DNA from: Chloracidobacterium sp.
GTDB taxonomy: Bacteria; Acidobacteriota; Blastocatellia; Chloracidobacteriales; Chloracidobacteriaceae
Assembly (NCBI GenBank): GCA_025057975.1
Contig: JANWUV010000005.1
Location: 124,001 to 188,000 of the forward strand
DNA: 64,000 bases
Direction of reading: 5' to 3'
The notes below the pieces were generated by a model. That model did not search any database. It was given only the letters and a program-made list of their open reading frames with translations, and was not told the origin of the DNA. A program made the translations under genes and the position numbers. Positions 20,595 to 30,793 of this stretch are shown here, piece by piece (position 1 is the stretch's first letter; the number at the start of each line of letters is the position of its first letter).

Positions 20595-21007
20595 CAGAAA
20601 GCGCCTCCGGTTTTGGAGGTCGGGAGGGTTTTCGCGGGGTGGCAATACTGCATGCTTGCAGAGGTCCCTACGTAGGCTTTTTGGGTATGTCAAGCAGTGT
20701 CATAAGCGGCATGCCGACAAGAATGAAGCTGTTCGGTGAGACGACCCTGCGCTGCGCCGGATGGGCTTGCCTCTCCCGTCGGCGACAAGGGACACACAGC
20801 CTCAGCGTAAACCGTTCAACGGCGCAGGCGGTGGGTGATTTCGAAATATCTCCTGAGGCAATCACACAGCCGTCGGCGCGGCGCACGGCGGCTCACCTGC
20901 TACGCCGGAAAGCGGTGGAACGCCGCCGCGCTCAAAACGGCAGGCCCCGTTCCGCTACATTGCTTCGGAAAGTGTCCTAAATGTGGTTGAAGCCGGTCAC
21001 TTTGGGC
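20595..21007. other. 413-base intergenic stretch
   Basis: Contains the ribosome site of the small secreted protein (20604-20608) and no convincing gene. A minus-strand frame at 20668-20886 (72 residues, one CxxC, ending DIPKKPT) cannot be excluded but has no family or ribosome site I trust. An 8-bp inverted repeat AAGCCGGT/ACCGGCTT (20990-20997 and 21011-21018) overlaps the rsmA stop and could be a weak terminator, but no T-run follows. Confidence 0.4.
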
Positions 21008-21883
21008 TTAACCGGCTTTAGTTGGCGCAACGGCAGTCGAAGGAACGGCGACCTCGCAGCCCTGAGCCGCCAAAGCTTGCGTCAGCCGGACAAACGCTTC
21101 TACGGAAAGCGTTTCAGGCCGGGCGTCGGGCGCAACGCCCGCCGCCGCCAGCGCCTCGCGGACGCTCTCCCGCGTCAGCCCAAATCGTGTCAGAACGCCG
21201 CCGAGCATCTTGCGTCGCTGTTCAAAGGCGACGCCGACGACCCGCTGAAAGCTGTGTTCCAAATCGGGCGGGACAAGGCTTTGTGTGCGCGGCGTGAGGC
21301 GTACGACGGAGGAAACGACCTTCGGCGGCGGCTGGAACGCGCCGGGCGGTACATCAAACAAACGCCGAACGTCACAGTACGCTTGGACGATGACCGAAAA
21401 GTAACCATAGTCCTTCGTGCCGGGGACGGCCGCCAACCGTTGCACGACTTCGCGCTGAAGCATCACCACGATGTCGTCCAGCAAACCCCGGACGGTCAGC
21501 AGCTTTTCAATGATCGGTGTTGAGACGTTGTAGGGCAGGTTGGCCACGACCTTGACGGGCGCTTCCGGCAAACCGAAGTCGGCGCGTCCCTGCGTGATGC
21601 AGGCGGGAAGATCGGCGGCAAGGACATCGCCGGTGTGTAAACGCCAGCGTGTGTTGGCGAAACGCGCCGTCAGCCAAGCGGCGAGATCGCGGTCAAGCTC
21701 AAACGCGACGACACCGCCCGCCTGCTCGATGAGGAACGCCGTCAGGGCACCCCGTCCCGGGCCGATTTCCAAGACCAAATCGCGGTCGGTGACGGCGGCG
21801 GCGGCCAGCATTCGGCGTAAAACGCCGGCGTCGCGTAGGAAATGCTGACCGAATCGTTTGCGCGGCGGCGGGAGAGCGGTCAT
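21008..21883 (-). CDS. rsmA: 16S rRNA dimethyladenosine transferase
   Basis: RsmA/KsgA, which dimethylates two adjacent adenosines in helix 45 of 16S rRNA using S-adenosylmethionine during 30S maturation. The 291 residues begin with the family's RKRFGQHFL, followed by the AdoMet motif LEIGPGRGALT, the acidic FELDRDL, and the catalytic NLPYNVSTP. The C-terminal domain (QPPPKVVSSVVRL) is complete. Its ATG overlaps the stop of the secreted S1/P1 nuclease gene by 4 bases. Confidence 0.97.
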   Translation of the reverse strand: MTALPPPRKRFGQHFLRDAGVLRRMLAAAAVTDRDLVLEIGPGRGALTAFLIEQAGGVVAFELDRDLAAWLTARFANTRWRLHTGDVLAADLPACITQGRADFGLPEAPVKVVANLPYNVSTPIIEKLLTVRGLLDDIVVMLQREVVQRLAAVPGTKDYGYFSVIVQAYCDVRRLFDVPPGAFQPPPKVVSSVVRLTPRTQSLVPPDLEHSFQRVVGVAFEQRRKMLGGVLTRFGLTRESVREALAAAGVAPDARPETLSVEAFVRLTQALAAQGCEVAVPSTAVAPTKAG

Positions 21884-22863
21884 CGCCGGTCGTAGAGCCG
21901 GTTGAGCAGGGCGGCCAACCGGAAACCCGCCAGCCGCACTCGTGCGCGGGCGACGGCTTGCGCCTGCGCCTTGTAGGCGGGGGAAAGCACCGGCGGCTCC
22001 GGTGTGTCGTCCCGCCCGGCTTGGTAAACCACGTCACGCGCCAATTGCGCGCTTTCGTCAATCCAGCGCGCTGGCGGGGCCGCCGTCCGCCGCCGGGATG
22101 GGCGAACGCGGGACAACGCACGCGCCAGGGACTGCACGGCCGGCAGCGAAAACGTCTCCAATGCGGCGTTGTCCCAGAAAGCGTGCAAATTCGGCTTGTA
22201 CGGCCCATCCAGCGGCGTGTCGGCCGTCGGCCGTACGATGAACAGATTTCCGCCCTGATCGCCTCCGGGGTTGTTTTTCGAGCAGCGCGCCACCGTATGG
22301 AGCGGCTGATGTACGTCCCCCACCAGATGAATCAACCACGCCAAGTAGTAAGCCTGCCGGGGGCTGTCCGGTGGGCTGTGGCGAAGGATGTCTTCGATTT
22401 CGACAATCTTGCCCAACGCGCCGCCGTCCGGCGCGACGATCTGAAAGTCGGGTGGGATGGCGACGCCCGGCGCCGCCAGCGGGCGATTGAGGTAGTGCCA
22501 CGTACTATGCACCCGCATGTCCGGGTAGGCCAGATGCGTGCTGGGTGGCGGTTCGCGGTCGGAGAAGCCCTGTCGTCGGTCGAATTTGATGTCGTCCACC
22601 CAGTAGGCGGCGCGCAGGAAAGCGACCAGCGCCGCCTGCTCCGGCGCGGCGTCGCGCGTCCACTCCGGGTATTCCGGGTGCTGTTTGAGAATGGCGTCCA
22701 CCCGCATGCGGGCGCGCGGCGTCAAGTGAGCGTAAGCGATAGCGGCGACGGTGGCGTGGCCGGCTTGGTTCCACGCCCCGGCCGGTATCGCTCCCAAACT
22801 CAGCAGGCATAGAATCAGCCAAAGCCGAAACCAAAGTTTGTTACGATAGGCGGCCACGGACAT
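21880..22863 (-). CDS. Secreted S1/P1-type nuclease
   Basis: 327 residues. A signal peptide (about 1-30) ends AIPAGA so that the mature chain starts WNQAGH, which matches the family: the N-terminal Trp and following His are zinc ligands. Other zinc-ligand blocks are present: HSTWHYLN and HLVGDVHQPLHTV, plus GGNLF and NLHAFWD. These enzymes cut single-stranded DNA/RNA and use three zinc ions; here it would act outside the cytoplasm, perhaps for nucleotide scavenging. The ATG at 22863 gives a compact signal peptide; a GTG at 22926 is the alternative. It overlaps rsmA by 4 bases, an odd functional pairing. Confidence 0.9.
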   Translation of the reverse strand: MSVAAYRNKLWFRLWLILCLLSLGAIPAGAWNQAGHATVAAIAYAHLTPRARMRVDAILKQHPEYPEWTRDAAPEQAALVAFLRAAYWVDDIKFDRRQGFSDREPPPSTHLAYPDMRVHSTWHYLNRPLAAPGVAIPPDFQIVAPDGGALGKIVEIEDILRHSPPDSPRQAYYLAWLIHLVGDVHQPLHTVARCSKNNPGGDQGGNLFIVRPTADTPLDGPYKPNLHAFWDNAALETFSLPAVQSLARALSRVRPSRRRTAAPPARWIDESAQLARDVVYQAGRDDTPEPPVLSPAYKAQAQAVARARVRLAGFRLAALLNRLYDRR

Positions 22864-23048
22864 TTTGCGCGGAGTGGAAAAATCATAGCCGGTGGTCGGC
22901 GCAGCACCTACGGCGGCCGTGAACACTATACGGTATCGGCGTATGGAGCTGAAACCGGCTTTACGTCGGGCGACGCTAGGTGGCGGCTTCAGAGTCGGAA
23001 CGGCGTTTTAGCGAGAGATTTAACGAGAAGTATAGAGGTAATAAATGT

Positions 23049-23084
23049 TTCCGGGGCAGCAGCGTACAGCGGCTTACCCCGGAA
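23049..23084 (-). terminator. Hairpin downstream of the 111-residue protein gene
   Basis: TTCCGGGG and CCCCGGAA (8-bp perfect stem, extended by AGC/GCT after a small bulge) lie about 55 bases after the stop of the minus-strand gene at 23138, followed on that strand by AACATTTATT. The T content is modest. It could equally serve as a bidirectional terminator between the two minus-strand units. Confidence 0.4.
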
Positions 23085-23137
23085 TGATGAAGGTGTCAAT
23101 AGTCGGGTGTGATGCTTGTATCAAAATAAGGTGCAGC

Positions 23138-23473
23138 CTAGGCTGCGCGGCGTAGGCTGCGGGTTGGCGCGGCTTGAGTTTGAACAACAGTCAAGCGCGG
23201 GCGATGGTTAGTTTCGATAGGCGGGCGGCTTACGTAGTAAGGGCCAACCATTTTCCACTGCTGTAGGTCAAAGGCACGGTGTGCGCCGCAGCTAAGGCAC
23301 ATCCGATAGGTTTCTTGGTTGATGGTGAATGGCCGGCTCATGTTGGTATGCCAGCACCCAAAGATACGGTGGTAAGTATTTTCCACAGCTCTGAGCACGC
23401 GCTGGAGAACCAACTTTGGCCAGGTGATTTCCGGCACATGCGGGAAGGTAAGCGTCAGTGACTTGACTTGCAT
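23138..23473 (-). CDS. Small Cys/His-rich protein of unknown function
   Basis: 111 residues, preceded by a perfect AAGGAGG eight bases from the ATG. The centre holds a likely metal site: Cys40 and His42 (GCWHTN) and Cys59, Cys62, His65 (CLSCGAH), around the segment SRPFTINQETYRMC. The N-terminal 35 residues form an amphipathic helix. I have no family name. The strong ribosome site and the metal-ligand spacing support a real gene. Confidence 0.7.
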   Translation of the reverse strand: MQVKSLTLTFPHVPEITWPKLVLQRVLRAVENTYHRIFGCWHTNMSRPFTINQETYRMCLSCGAHRAFDLQQWKMVGPYYVSRPPIETNHRPRLTVVQTQAAPTRSLRRAA

Positions 23474-23653
23474 GGCTGGGTCCTCCTTTCCTTACAAAAA
23501 CCTGTAACCACTACGGACGCGCCGAGCCGGAACTCAACCGGGTTGGGCGCTGACAATTTAGAGACGCTTAGTGCAGCCATGAGGTTCACCTGAATCGCCT
23601 GATTCTTGCCGCTCTGCACTAGGTTTGGCGCGGAGAAAGCTTTCAAGAAGGGT

Positions 23654-24412
23654 ATGGCGCAGACATTTCAGAACACTTCGGCGCTAATCACAGGTGGGGC
23701 GTCAGGCATCGGCCGCGCTGTTGCGCTGGCGTTCGCCGCCGCCGGCGCTAAGGTCGCCGTCGCCGACCGGAACGTAGAAGGCGGACGTGAAACCGTTGCG
23801 CGAATCGAGGCGGCAGGAGGGCAAGCTGTCTTCATTCCAACGGACATAACAGATGCTCTTGCCGTTGCGGAAATGGTCAAGACCGCGACGCATGCCTTCG
23901 GAAGGCTAGATGTCGCCGTCAACAACGCCGGTGTCCTCGGCATACCGGCTCCGCTCCACGACACGAATGACGAGATGTTTGACCAAGTGCTCAGCGTTAA
24001 CCTGCGCGGCTTGTTTCTGTGTATGAAGTATGAGATTCGCCAAATGCTCAAGCAGGGCGGTGGACGAATTGTGAACGTGGCGTCGCTTGCTGGGCTAGTG
24101 GGTTTTTCAGGCTTTGCGCCCTACGCAGCAAGCAAGCATGGTGTTTTGGGGCTGACGAAGACGGCGGCGCTGGAGTACGCCAAGTCCAACATCCGTGTGA
24201 ACGCGGTGTGTCCCTCCATCATCGAGACGCCGATGACGACAAGCGAGCAGATTCCGCCAGAGTTGGTCGCCAAGTACCTCAATGCCCATCCAATGCGGCG
24301 AGCCGGTCGGCCCGAAGAAGTCGCCGACGCTGTGCTATGGCTGGCCTCGGATGGAGCGTCGTTTATCAACGGCACGGCGTTGACCGTGGATGGCGGCGCC
24401 TTTGCGCAGTGA
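23654..24412 (+). CDS. Short-chain dehydrogenase/reductase (SDR)
   Basis: A 252-residue classical SDR. It has the nucleotide motif TGGASGIGRA, Asp in VADRN that suggests NAD rather than NADP, NNAG, the catalytic Ser in VASLAG, YAASK for Tyr/Lys, and the C-terminal INGTALTVDGG. The set is complete, so the enzyme should be active on an alcohol or ketone that cannot be named. The start at 23654 gives the standard length; a TTG at 23606 would add 16 residues. It stands alone. Confidence 0.93.
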   Translation: MAQTFQNTSALITGGASGIGRAVALAFAAAGAKVAVADRNVEGGRETVARIEAAGGQAVFIPTDITDALAVAEMVKTATHAFGRLDVAVNNAGVLGIPAPLHDTNDEMFDQVLSVNLRGLFLCMKYEIRQMLKQGGGRIVNVASLAGLVGFSGFAPYAASKHGVLGLTKTAALEYAKSNIRVNAVCPSIIETPMTTSEQIPPELVAKYLNAHPMRRAGRPEEVADAVLWLASDGASFINGTALTVDGGAFAQ

Positions 24413-24854
24413 GAAAATAGTAGGCCGCCGCTCTCCCCGGTAAGCAGCCGCCACGCCGCCCACTGCTCGGTCGGTTTCTGACGCTTTAGCGTGACGAATG
24501 GCGTCGTCCCTAGGCGACGGCAACGACTAGTGCGGCTTCCATAAAGGCCACCGGCTAGCTATGAGCAGAGCTACAACGACCTGTGCGGCGTGTGTGAACG
24601 TAGCAACGACGCGACCCTGCTGGCGCAGCAGCGATTGTGGCTCGGATTGGTAGCAAGGAAACAGCGGCGCGGCCGGTTTGAGGAGACGTTGCACGGCATC
24701 TGATGGGCAATCCGACCGGCGGAGCGGCGGCGGGCTGGATGGCTCGCCGCTGCGTGCCTTTGGTCGCTGCTCGACAGCCGCACGGTTTTGGGCCACAATC
24801 GCTGTCCGCCGGTCCAACAGCACCGTAGAACAAGGTTTTTTTTGAGGAAGCGCT
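24413..24854. other. 442-base intergenic stretch without a supported gene
   Basis: Open frames here have no recognisable domain and no ribosome site. Small dyads occur (ACGCT-TT-AGCGT near 24480), without T-runs. The last 30 bases contain an 8-T run and the GAGGA ribosome site of the aminotransferase at 24855. I see nothing else. Confidence 0.4.
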
Positions 24855-26039
24855 ATGGTTTCGTTTCGGCGCGCTTTGCGGCTCGATCAGATGCAAGCCT
24901 CTTCAACGATGGCCGCGACGGCGGCGGCGGCGCGGCTCCGCGCCGAAGGGCATACAGTGATTGACTTGGGGGCCGGCGAACCGGATTTCGACACGCCGCT
25001 CAACATCCGCCAGGCAGCCGTTCGTGCGCTTGAAGAGGGAAAAACGCGCTACACGCCGGCGTCGGGTACAGCCGAACTCAAACAGGCGATTGTGGATTAC
25101 ATTGCGCAGGAAACCGGAACGCGCTACCCAATCAGCGCGGTCATCGTTTCAGCCGGCGGCAAGCAAACGCTTTTCAACGCACTGGTCAGCCTTATCAATC
25201 CGGGCGATGAGGTCGTCATTCCTGCGCCCTACTGGGTGACGTTTCCTGAGATCGTCGCGTTCTGCGGCGGCGTCAGCGTCTTCATCCCGACTCACGAGCA
25301 TGACTTTCGTTTGACAGCAGAGATGGTGGAGCGCGTCCTCACGCCGCGTACCAAAGCGGTCATCCTTAACTCGCCGTCAAACCCATCGGGTGTTGTCCTG
25401 CCGCCGGACGCCATCTATGACATCGCCGAACTGTGTGCGGCGCGCGATCTATGGCTCATTTCAGACGAGTGCTACTACAAGTTCGTCTATCCGCCTGCCC
25501 GGCCGTTTTCGGCGGCAAGCCTGCCGGCGAGTTTGCGCGAGCGGGTATTGGTTTCTGGGTCGCTATCGAAGACCTACGCGATGACGGGATGGCGCATCGG
25601 CTACGCGCTGGCGCACCCAGACTGGATCGCCGAAATGACCAAGGTACAGAGCCACTCAACCTCAAATCCAACGACTTTCGCCCAATGGGCTGCGATTGAG
25701 GCGCTGCGCGGCGACCAAAGTTCCGTAACGGCGATGCTGGCTGAGTATCAAGCCCGCCGCGACTGGATTGTGCCGGCGCTGGCCGATGTGCCCGGCGTCC
25801 GGTGTCGGCGGCCGGAAGGCGCATTCTACGCCTTCCCCGACTTTTCGGCTGTCCTTGAGAAAACCGGCTTGCGTGATGTGGACTTCGTCCAACGGCTGCT
25901 TGAAGAGGCGCACGTCGTCGTTACCGCCGGTTCATCTTTCGGCGCAGCCGGCTATTTGCGGATTTCTTACGCTAATTCACTCAATAATCTCCGGCGCGGT
26001 GTGGAAAACATTCGCACCCTAATCCAACGACTGACTTAG
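24855..26039 (+). CDS. Aspartate-type (class I) aminotransferase
   Basis: A 394-residue PLP enzyme of the aspartate aminotransferase Ib group. Visible motifs are GAGEPDFDTP near the N-terminus, NSPSNPSG in the centre, SDECYY with the PLP-binding Asp, the PLP lysine in SGSLSKTYAMTGWRIGYA, and a C-terminal LRISYANS with the substrate-binding Arg. This group converts aspartate and 2-oxoglutarate; some members also handle prephenate to arogenate, which cannot be decided here. GAGGA precedes the ATG. Monocistronic, 90 bases before gyrA. Confidence 0.93.
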   Translation: MVSFRRALRLDQMQASSTMAATAAAARLRAEGHTVIDLGAGEPDFDTPLNIRQAAVRALEEGKTRYTPASGTAELKQAIVDYIAQETGTRYPISAVIVSAGGKQTLFNALVSLINPGDEVVIPAPYWVTFPEIVAFCGGVSVFIPTHEHDFRLTAEMVERVLTPRTKAVILNSPSNPSGVVLPPDAIYDIAELCAARDLWLISDECYYKFVYPPARPFSAASLPASLRERVLVSGSLSKTYAMTGWRIGYALAHPDWIAEMTKVQSHSTSNPTTFAQWAAIEALRGDQSSVTAMLAEYQARRDWIVPALADVPGVRCRRPEGAFYAFPDFSAVLEKTGLRDVDFVQRLLEEAHVVVTAGSSFGAAGYLRISYANSLNNLRRGVENIRTLIQRLT

Positions 26040-26128
26040 TTCGGCAGTAGAGACTGCTTGAAAAACAATAAAGGAAGTCTTACACGTCAGTTGTAGGCGA
26101 ATACGTTGCATATTTTCAGGAAATCACC

Positions 26129-28576
26129 ATGGATGAGCAGAAACTCATAACGGCGAACATCGAAGATGAAATGCGCCGGAGTTACCTTGACTATGCCATG
26201 TCGGTCATCATCGGTCGGGCGCTGCCGGATGTCCGTGATGGCTTCAAACCGGTGCATCGGCGTGTTCTGTGGACGATGCATGAATTGGGCAACACTTACA
26301 ACAAGCCTTATAAGAAAAGCGCCCGCGTTGTCGGTGACACAATTGGCAAATACCACCCACACGGCGACCAAGCAGTTTATGACACCATTGTTCGGCTGGC
26401 GCAGGATTTTTCCATGCGCGTCCCGCTCATTGATGGGCAGGGTAACTTTGGCAGTGTGGATGGCGACGCTCCGGCGGCGATGCGGTACACCGAGGTACGT
26501 CTAGCTCGCATCGCGGAAGCAATGCTAGCCGATATTGAGAAGGAAACCGTTGATTTTCAGGAAAACTATGACGGTTCACTCCGCGAGCCGGTCGTGCTGC
26601 CGACACGCTTCCCCAACCTGCTGGTCAATGGGTCGTCGGGCATTGCAGTGGGCATGGCGACCAACATTCCGCCGCACAACTTGGCGGAAGTGCTAGATGC
26701 GACCATTTATTTGGTCAACAACCCAACGGCGACCGTTGATGACCTGATGAAGTTCATCCAAGGGCCGGACTTTCCAACGGCGGGCTTCATTTGCGGGCGG
26801 AAGGGTATTCGTGACGCTTACATGACGGGGCGTGGCTCGATTACGATGCGCGCGCGGGCGGCGATTGATTACGTCGGCGGCAAAGGTGAGCGTGAACGAC
26901 AGGCGATTGTTGTCACGGAACTGCCCTATCAAGTCAACAAAGCAAAGCTGTTGGAAAAAATCGCCGAGCTTGTCAACGAGAAGCGCCTCGAAGACATCGC
27001 CGATCTGCGCGACGAAAGCGACCGCGAAGGAATGCGCATTGTCATCGAACTCAAACGTGGCGCGGTGGCTCAAGTCGTACTCAACAACCTGTACAAGCTG
27101 ACGCCGATGCAAACCAACTTCGGCATCATCAACCTGGCGATTGTCAACGGCCGGCCGCAACTGCTCGACTTGGCTGAAATGTTGCGGCATTTCGTGGAAC
27201 ACCGACGTGAGGTGGTTCGGCGGCGGACGGCGTTCGAGCTGCGCAAGGCGGAAGCGCGCGCGCATATTCTTGAGGGACTAAAGAAGGCGCTGGATGTTCT
27301 CGACGCCGTGATTGCGTTGATTCGCACAGCGAAGTCAAGCGCTGAAGCACGCGAAGGCCTGACGACGCGCTTTGCTTTCAGCCAACTTCAGGCGCAAGCA
27401 ATTCTGGAAATGCAACTCCAGAAACTGACTGGGCTGGAGCGCCAAAAGATTGTGGATGAGTATGAAAGCATCATCAAGCGCATCGCCGAGTTGCGCGAAA
27501 TTCTTGAAAAAGAGAGCGTCTTACGTGCCGTCATTGTGAGCGAGTTGCAGGAGATTCGGAGAGAATATAGCGACCCGCGCCGGACGCAGATTGTGGATGA
27601 AGACACTGAATTGACAATTGAGGACCTGATTCCGAACGAAGAGGTTGTTATTACGATTACGCGCGGGGGCTATATCAAGCGAACCCCCCTTTCGGCTTAC
27701 CGGACACAAAAACGCGGCGGTACAGGGCGGCGCGGGATGGCGACCAAGGCTGAAGATGTCGTGGAGTCGCTCTACATTGCCTCGACTCACAGCTTTTTAA
27801 TGATTTTCACAACGAAGGGGCAGGTTTATAAAATCAAAGTGCATGAGATTCCTGACGCCGCAACGGCTGGGCGCGGCAAGGCGATTGTCAACTTGATTGA
27901 ATTGCCGGAAGGCGAAAAGGTGGCCGGTACGATTCCGGTTCGGGACTTTGCGGCCGGTCAGTTCGTCGTGTTGGTGACGCGCCGTGGGATGATCAAAAAA
28001 ACGGAATTGGTTGAGTACGCCAACATCCGCTCAAATGGAATTATCGCCATGGGTGTTGAGGAAAATGATGAGCTGATGGCGGTACAGATGAGCGACGGCG
28101 CTAAAAACATTCTTATTTCGACCTTCAAAGGACAAGCAATTTGCTTCAATGAAAGCGACGTACGTCCGATGGGCAGGCCTGCCTATGGCGTCATCGGCAT
28201 CCGTTTACGTGAGGATGATTATGTGACCGGTATGTCCGTCGTCGCGGGAACTGAGGATATTCTGGCGATATCGGAGCTGGGGCTTGGGAAACGTACGCCG
28301 ATGTCGGAGTACCCGGTTCATCACCGTGGCGGGCAGGGCGTGATTACTATGCGTGTCACAGAACGTACGGGCGGCGTCATTAAGACGTTACCGGTAAGGG
28401 ATGAAGATCAGGTGGTCGTCATTACTGAGAAGGGGCAGCTACTCCGAGTGGATGTCAAGCAAATTCGGCAGACCGGACGCGCAGCACAGGGTGTCAAAAT
28501 CATCAACTTATCTGAGGATGACAAAGTAGTGGACGCTTCGCTTGTTGAGGCTTCGGGAGAGGACATGGCAGCGTAG
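26129..28576 (+). CDS. gyrA: DNA gyrase subunit A
   Basis: 815-residue type IIA topoisomerase subunit that, with GyrB, negatively supercoils DNA. The catalytic Tyr is Tyr120 in [10 protein letters not shown]. The C-terminal beta-pinwheel contains a GyrA-box (QKRGGTG), which separates it from ParC. In the quinolone-resistance region the segment reads [10 protein letters not shown]: the residue equal to E. coli Ser83 is Gln81, while Asp87 is kept (Asp85). AGGA lies ahead of the ATG. gyrB is not in the window. The gene converges on the Uma2 gene with 23 bases between. Confidence 0.97.
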   Translation: MDEQKLITANIEDEMRRSYLDYAMSVIIGRALPDVRDGFKPVHRRVLWTMHELGNTYNKPYKKSARVVGDTIGKYHPHGDQAVYDTIVRLAQDFSMRVPLIDGQGNFGSVDGDAPAAMRYTEVRLARIAEAMLADIEKETVDFQENYDGSLREPVVLPTRFPNLLVNGSSGIAVGMATNIPPHNLAEVLDATIYLVNNPTATVDDLMKFIQGPDFPTAGFICGRKGIRDAYMTGRGSITMRARAAIDYVGGKGERERQAIVVTELPYQVNKAKLLEKIAELVNEKRLEDIADLRDESDREGMRIVIELKRGAVAQVVLNNLYKLTPMQTNFGIINLAIVNGRPQLLDLAEMLRHFVEHRREVVRRRTAFELRKAEARAHILEGLKKALDVLDAVIALIRTAKSSAEAREGLTTRFAFSQLQAQAILEMQLQKLTGLERQKIVDEYESIIKRIAELREILEKESVLRAVIVSELQEIRREYSDPRRTQIVDEDTELTIEDLIPNEEVVITITRGGYIKRTPLSAYRTQKRGGTGRRGMATKAEDVVESLYIASTHSFLMIFTTKGQVYKIKVHEIPDAATAGRGKAIVNLIELPEGEKVAGTIPVRDFAAGQFVVLVTRRGMIKKTELVEYANIRSNGIIAMGVEENDELMAVQMSDGAKNILISTFKGQAICFNESDVRPMGRPAYGVIGIRLREDDYVTGMSVVAGTEDILAISELGLGKRTPMSEYPVHHRGGQGVITMRVTERTGGVIKTLPVRDEDQVVVITEKGQLLRVDVKQIRQTGRAAQGVKIINLSEDDKVVDASLVEASGEDMAA

Positions 28577-28599
28577 TTGGAGTCATATTTTTTGCATCT

Positions 28600-29424
28600 T
28601 CATTCAGTGTCTCTGCTTTCCAAGGCGGCTTTGAGGCGGCGCACTTCCGTTTCCAGCGCCGCCGACCGTGCTTCAGCGGCTTCTGCACGGGCACGCTCTT
28701 CTTCCGCACGCCGCCGCGCGGCCTCCGCCTCGGCTTGCGCACGCGCGGCCTCCGCCTCAGCCGCTTCCGCCGCCGTCGGCACAAGCCGCCCTGTCGGGTC
28801 ATACAACCGCAACCACCGACTCGCCACCCCGTGGTACTCTCCCTCCCACTCTCCCAACCACACCTCAAGCTGCTCACTCCACAGCCACCCTCGCCCGTCC
28901 CGCTCCAAAGCCTCATACCGCCCACGCACCAATCCCCGCCCTACCAACTCCGCCGCCATGCCCCAACTCGGATCAGGGCCGTAACAGTAATACTCCGCCG
29001 CCCGAAACACCCGCTCGTACAACACTTTCTTCGCCCCCAAATCCTCCCCCTGCGTTGAAGGGGACAGCAGCTCCACAATCACATCCGGCAGTCGCCCGCC
29101 TTCCCGCCACACCACCCACGACCGCCGCGCCAGCGTTCCGTCCACTCCCTTTACCACGAAGAAGTCCAGCCCTTTGGAGTTCCGCCGCCGCGCTTGCTCC
29201 AAGCTGTAGTACACAAACATGTTTCCGCCGGCGAGAAAGTCTCTCCGCCCACGCCAGTGCTGGCGCAGGCAGTCATCGAGCAGGTTGATTTGCAGGCGAT
29301 GCCAGACGCTTTCCAAAGGAACGCCATCCTCGTCAGGGAGGTCAAGCGCCAAGTCTTCGGTCACCTCAGCCTCGTCGGTGATGGCAGCCGATGCAACGGC
29401 GGTGGACTCAAGTTGAGGCGTCAT
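28600..29424 (-). CDS. Uma2 family restriction-endonuclease-like protein with coiled-coil tail
   Basis: 274 residues. The first 200 match the Uma2 (DUF820) PD-(D/E)xK nuclease-like family: FVVKGVDG, then GGRLPDVIVELLSPST with the Asp/Glu pair, and KKVLYERVFRAAEYYCYGPD. The tail (about 205-270) is an Ala/Glu/Arg coiled coil, often seen in this family in cyanobacteria and Chloroflexi. Uma2 proteins are widespread, expanded in some genomes, and their targets are unknown. ATG 29424 has GAGAGGG at good spacing, better than the TTG six bases earlier. Confidence 0.87.
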   Translation of the reverse strand: MTPQLESTAVASAAITDEAEVTEDLALDLPDEDGVPLESVWHRLQINLLDDCLRQHWRGRRDFLAGGNMFVYYSLEQARRRNSKGLDFFVVKGVDGTLARRSWVVWREGGRLPDVIVELLSPSTQGEDLGAKKVLYERVFRAAEYYCYGPDPSWGMAAELVGRGLVRGRYEALERDGRGWLWSEQLEVWLGEWEGEYHGVASRWLRLYDPTGRLVPTAAEAAEAEAARAQAEAEAARRRAEEERARAEAAEARSAALETEVRRLKAALESRDTE

Positions 29425-29561
29425 CGTCAACCCTCTCAGACACGTAGAGCAACCGTATCAGCTGTTGGCGGCATTCCAAGGCGATTCAAAACAAGGCGTT
29501 TCCGACCGCGCAGGATAGGCTCATCTGCGTGACAGCTAGGGCAGGCGAAGAATTCCAAACC

Positions 29562-30611
29562 CTACTCGGCCGCACCTTTTGCCTTTGCCGCGCTTTCCGC
29601 CGCCGATACCCGATGCGGCATCAGGATGGCACGCAACTCTTGCTCCAAGCGCTCACGCAGGGCCGGATTCGCCGCCAACGCCTGCTTGGCGTTTTCACGT
29701 CCTTGCCCTAAACGCTCGCCGCCTTTGATGGAAAACCAGGCGCCGCTTTTTTCGATGAGCTTGTGTTCGACGCCAAGATCCAACAAATCGCCTTCGCGTG
29801 AAATGCCTTTGCCGTAAATAATGTCAAACTCGACCTCCTTGAACGGCGGCGCTAGCTTGTTTTTGGCGATTTTAGCTCTGGTACGACTTCCAATGACCTC
29901 TTCGCCGTCTTTGATGGGTCCCACGCGGCGGATGTCTATCCGTACAGAGGCGTAAAACTTGAGCGCGCGGCCGCCGGTGGTGGTTTCCGGCGATCCCCAG
30001 GTCACGCCAATTTTTTCGCGGATTTGATTGATGAAGATCAGGCACGTATTTGTGCGATTGGCGACGGCGGTCAACTTCCGGAGCGCCTGTGACATCAACC
30101 GTGCTTGGAGTCCGGGAAGCGCTTCCCCCATGTCGCCTTCCAGTTCGGCCTTCGGTACGAGCGCCGCCACGGAGTCCACCACGATGAGATCAAAAGCTGT
30201 GGAACGCACCAGCGCCTCAGCAATCTCAAGCGCTTGCTCACCATTGTCCGGTTGCGACACGAAGAGGTTGTCAATATCCACACCGAGGTTCGCCGCGTAG
30301 TTCGGATCAAGCGCATGCTCGGCATCAATAAACGCCACCTGTCCGCCGGTGCGTTGCGCTTCAGCGACGACGTGTAACGCCAAGGTCGTTTTGCCGCCGG
30401 ATTCCGGTCCGTAGATTTCAACGATGCGCCCACGCGGCATGCCGCCAATGCCAATTGCCGCGTCAAGGCTCAGACAGGTTGTAGAAATCGCTGGGACTTC
30501 AAGAGCCCGGCGTTCACCAAGTCGCATCACAACGCCCTTGCCAAACTGTCTTTCGAGACCGGCGATGGCGGCGTCAATGGCTTTGTTGCGTTCCTGTCGT
30601 TCGTCAGTCAT
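29562..30611 (-). CDS. recA: Recombinase RecA
   Basis: 349-residue strand-exchange ATPase and SOS co-protease. It shows the RecA core: Walker [10 protein letters not shown], Walker [13 protein letters not shown], loop L2 [16 protein letters not shown], and the C-terminal domain. The Walker A has Gly where E. coli has Ser, as also in Thermus and Deinococcus as far as I recall. The 180-base region to the divergent HEAT-repeat gene would hold the promoter; a GAAC-N12-GTTC dyad lies there. Confidence 0.97.
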   Translation of the reverse strand: MTDERQERNKAIDAAIAGLERQFGKGVVMRLGERRALEVPAISTTCLSLDAAIGIGGMPRGRIVEIYGPESGGKTTLALHVVAEAQRTGGQVAFIDAEHALDPNYAANLGVDIDNLFVSQPDNGEQALEIAEALVRSTAFDLIVVDSVAALVPKAELEGDMGEALPGLQARLMSQALRKLTAVANRTNTCLIFINQIREKIGVTWGSPETTTGGRALKFYASVRIDIRRVGPIKDGEEVIGSRTRAKIAKNKLAPPFKEVEFDIIYGKGISREGDLLDLGVEHKLIEKSGAWFSIKGGERLGQGRENAKQALAANPALRERLEQELRAILMPHRVSAAESAAKAKGAAE

Positions 30612-30643
30612 AGGCGGTGCTTATTAGGTTGGGCGTGGTGGTT

Positions 30644-30663
30644 GAACTGGACGTGTACGGTTC
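30644..30663. promoter_or_regulatory. Candidate operator dyad upstream of recA
   Basis: GAAC and GTTC half-sites separated by 12 bases, about 33 bases upstream of the recA ATG and in the divergent intergenic region. Its position is right for SOS control, but the LexA site of this lineage is not known to me, the centre is not symmetric, and a match this short can arise by chance. Confidence 0.2.
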
Positions 30664-30793
30664 TGAGAGTGGATTTTGAACCTTACCCAGTCGGCGTTAG
30701 ATTGAAAAGAGCGGCGCAGCCGCGGCAGCCGCCCATCCATACTCAGTAGCGCAGAGGTTGTCGGCGGCAGGGATGTTCGAGGAGGGGTTTACA

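Noticed and set aside
20676-20695. Short similarity of GTAGGCTTTTT-containing DNA at 20673 and 38398
   Set aside because: Too short to call a repeat family or mobile element relic.
20668-20886. 72-codon minus-strand frame with a CxxC
   Set aside because: No ribosome site or homology; kept only as a remark in the intergenic entry.
29562-30611. RecA Walker A with Gly for Ser (GPESGGKTT)
   Set aside because: As far as I recall the same form occurs in Thermus and Deinococcus, so it is not unusual.
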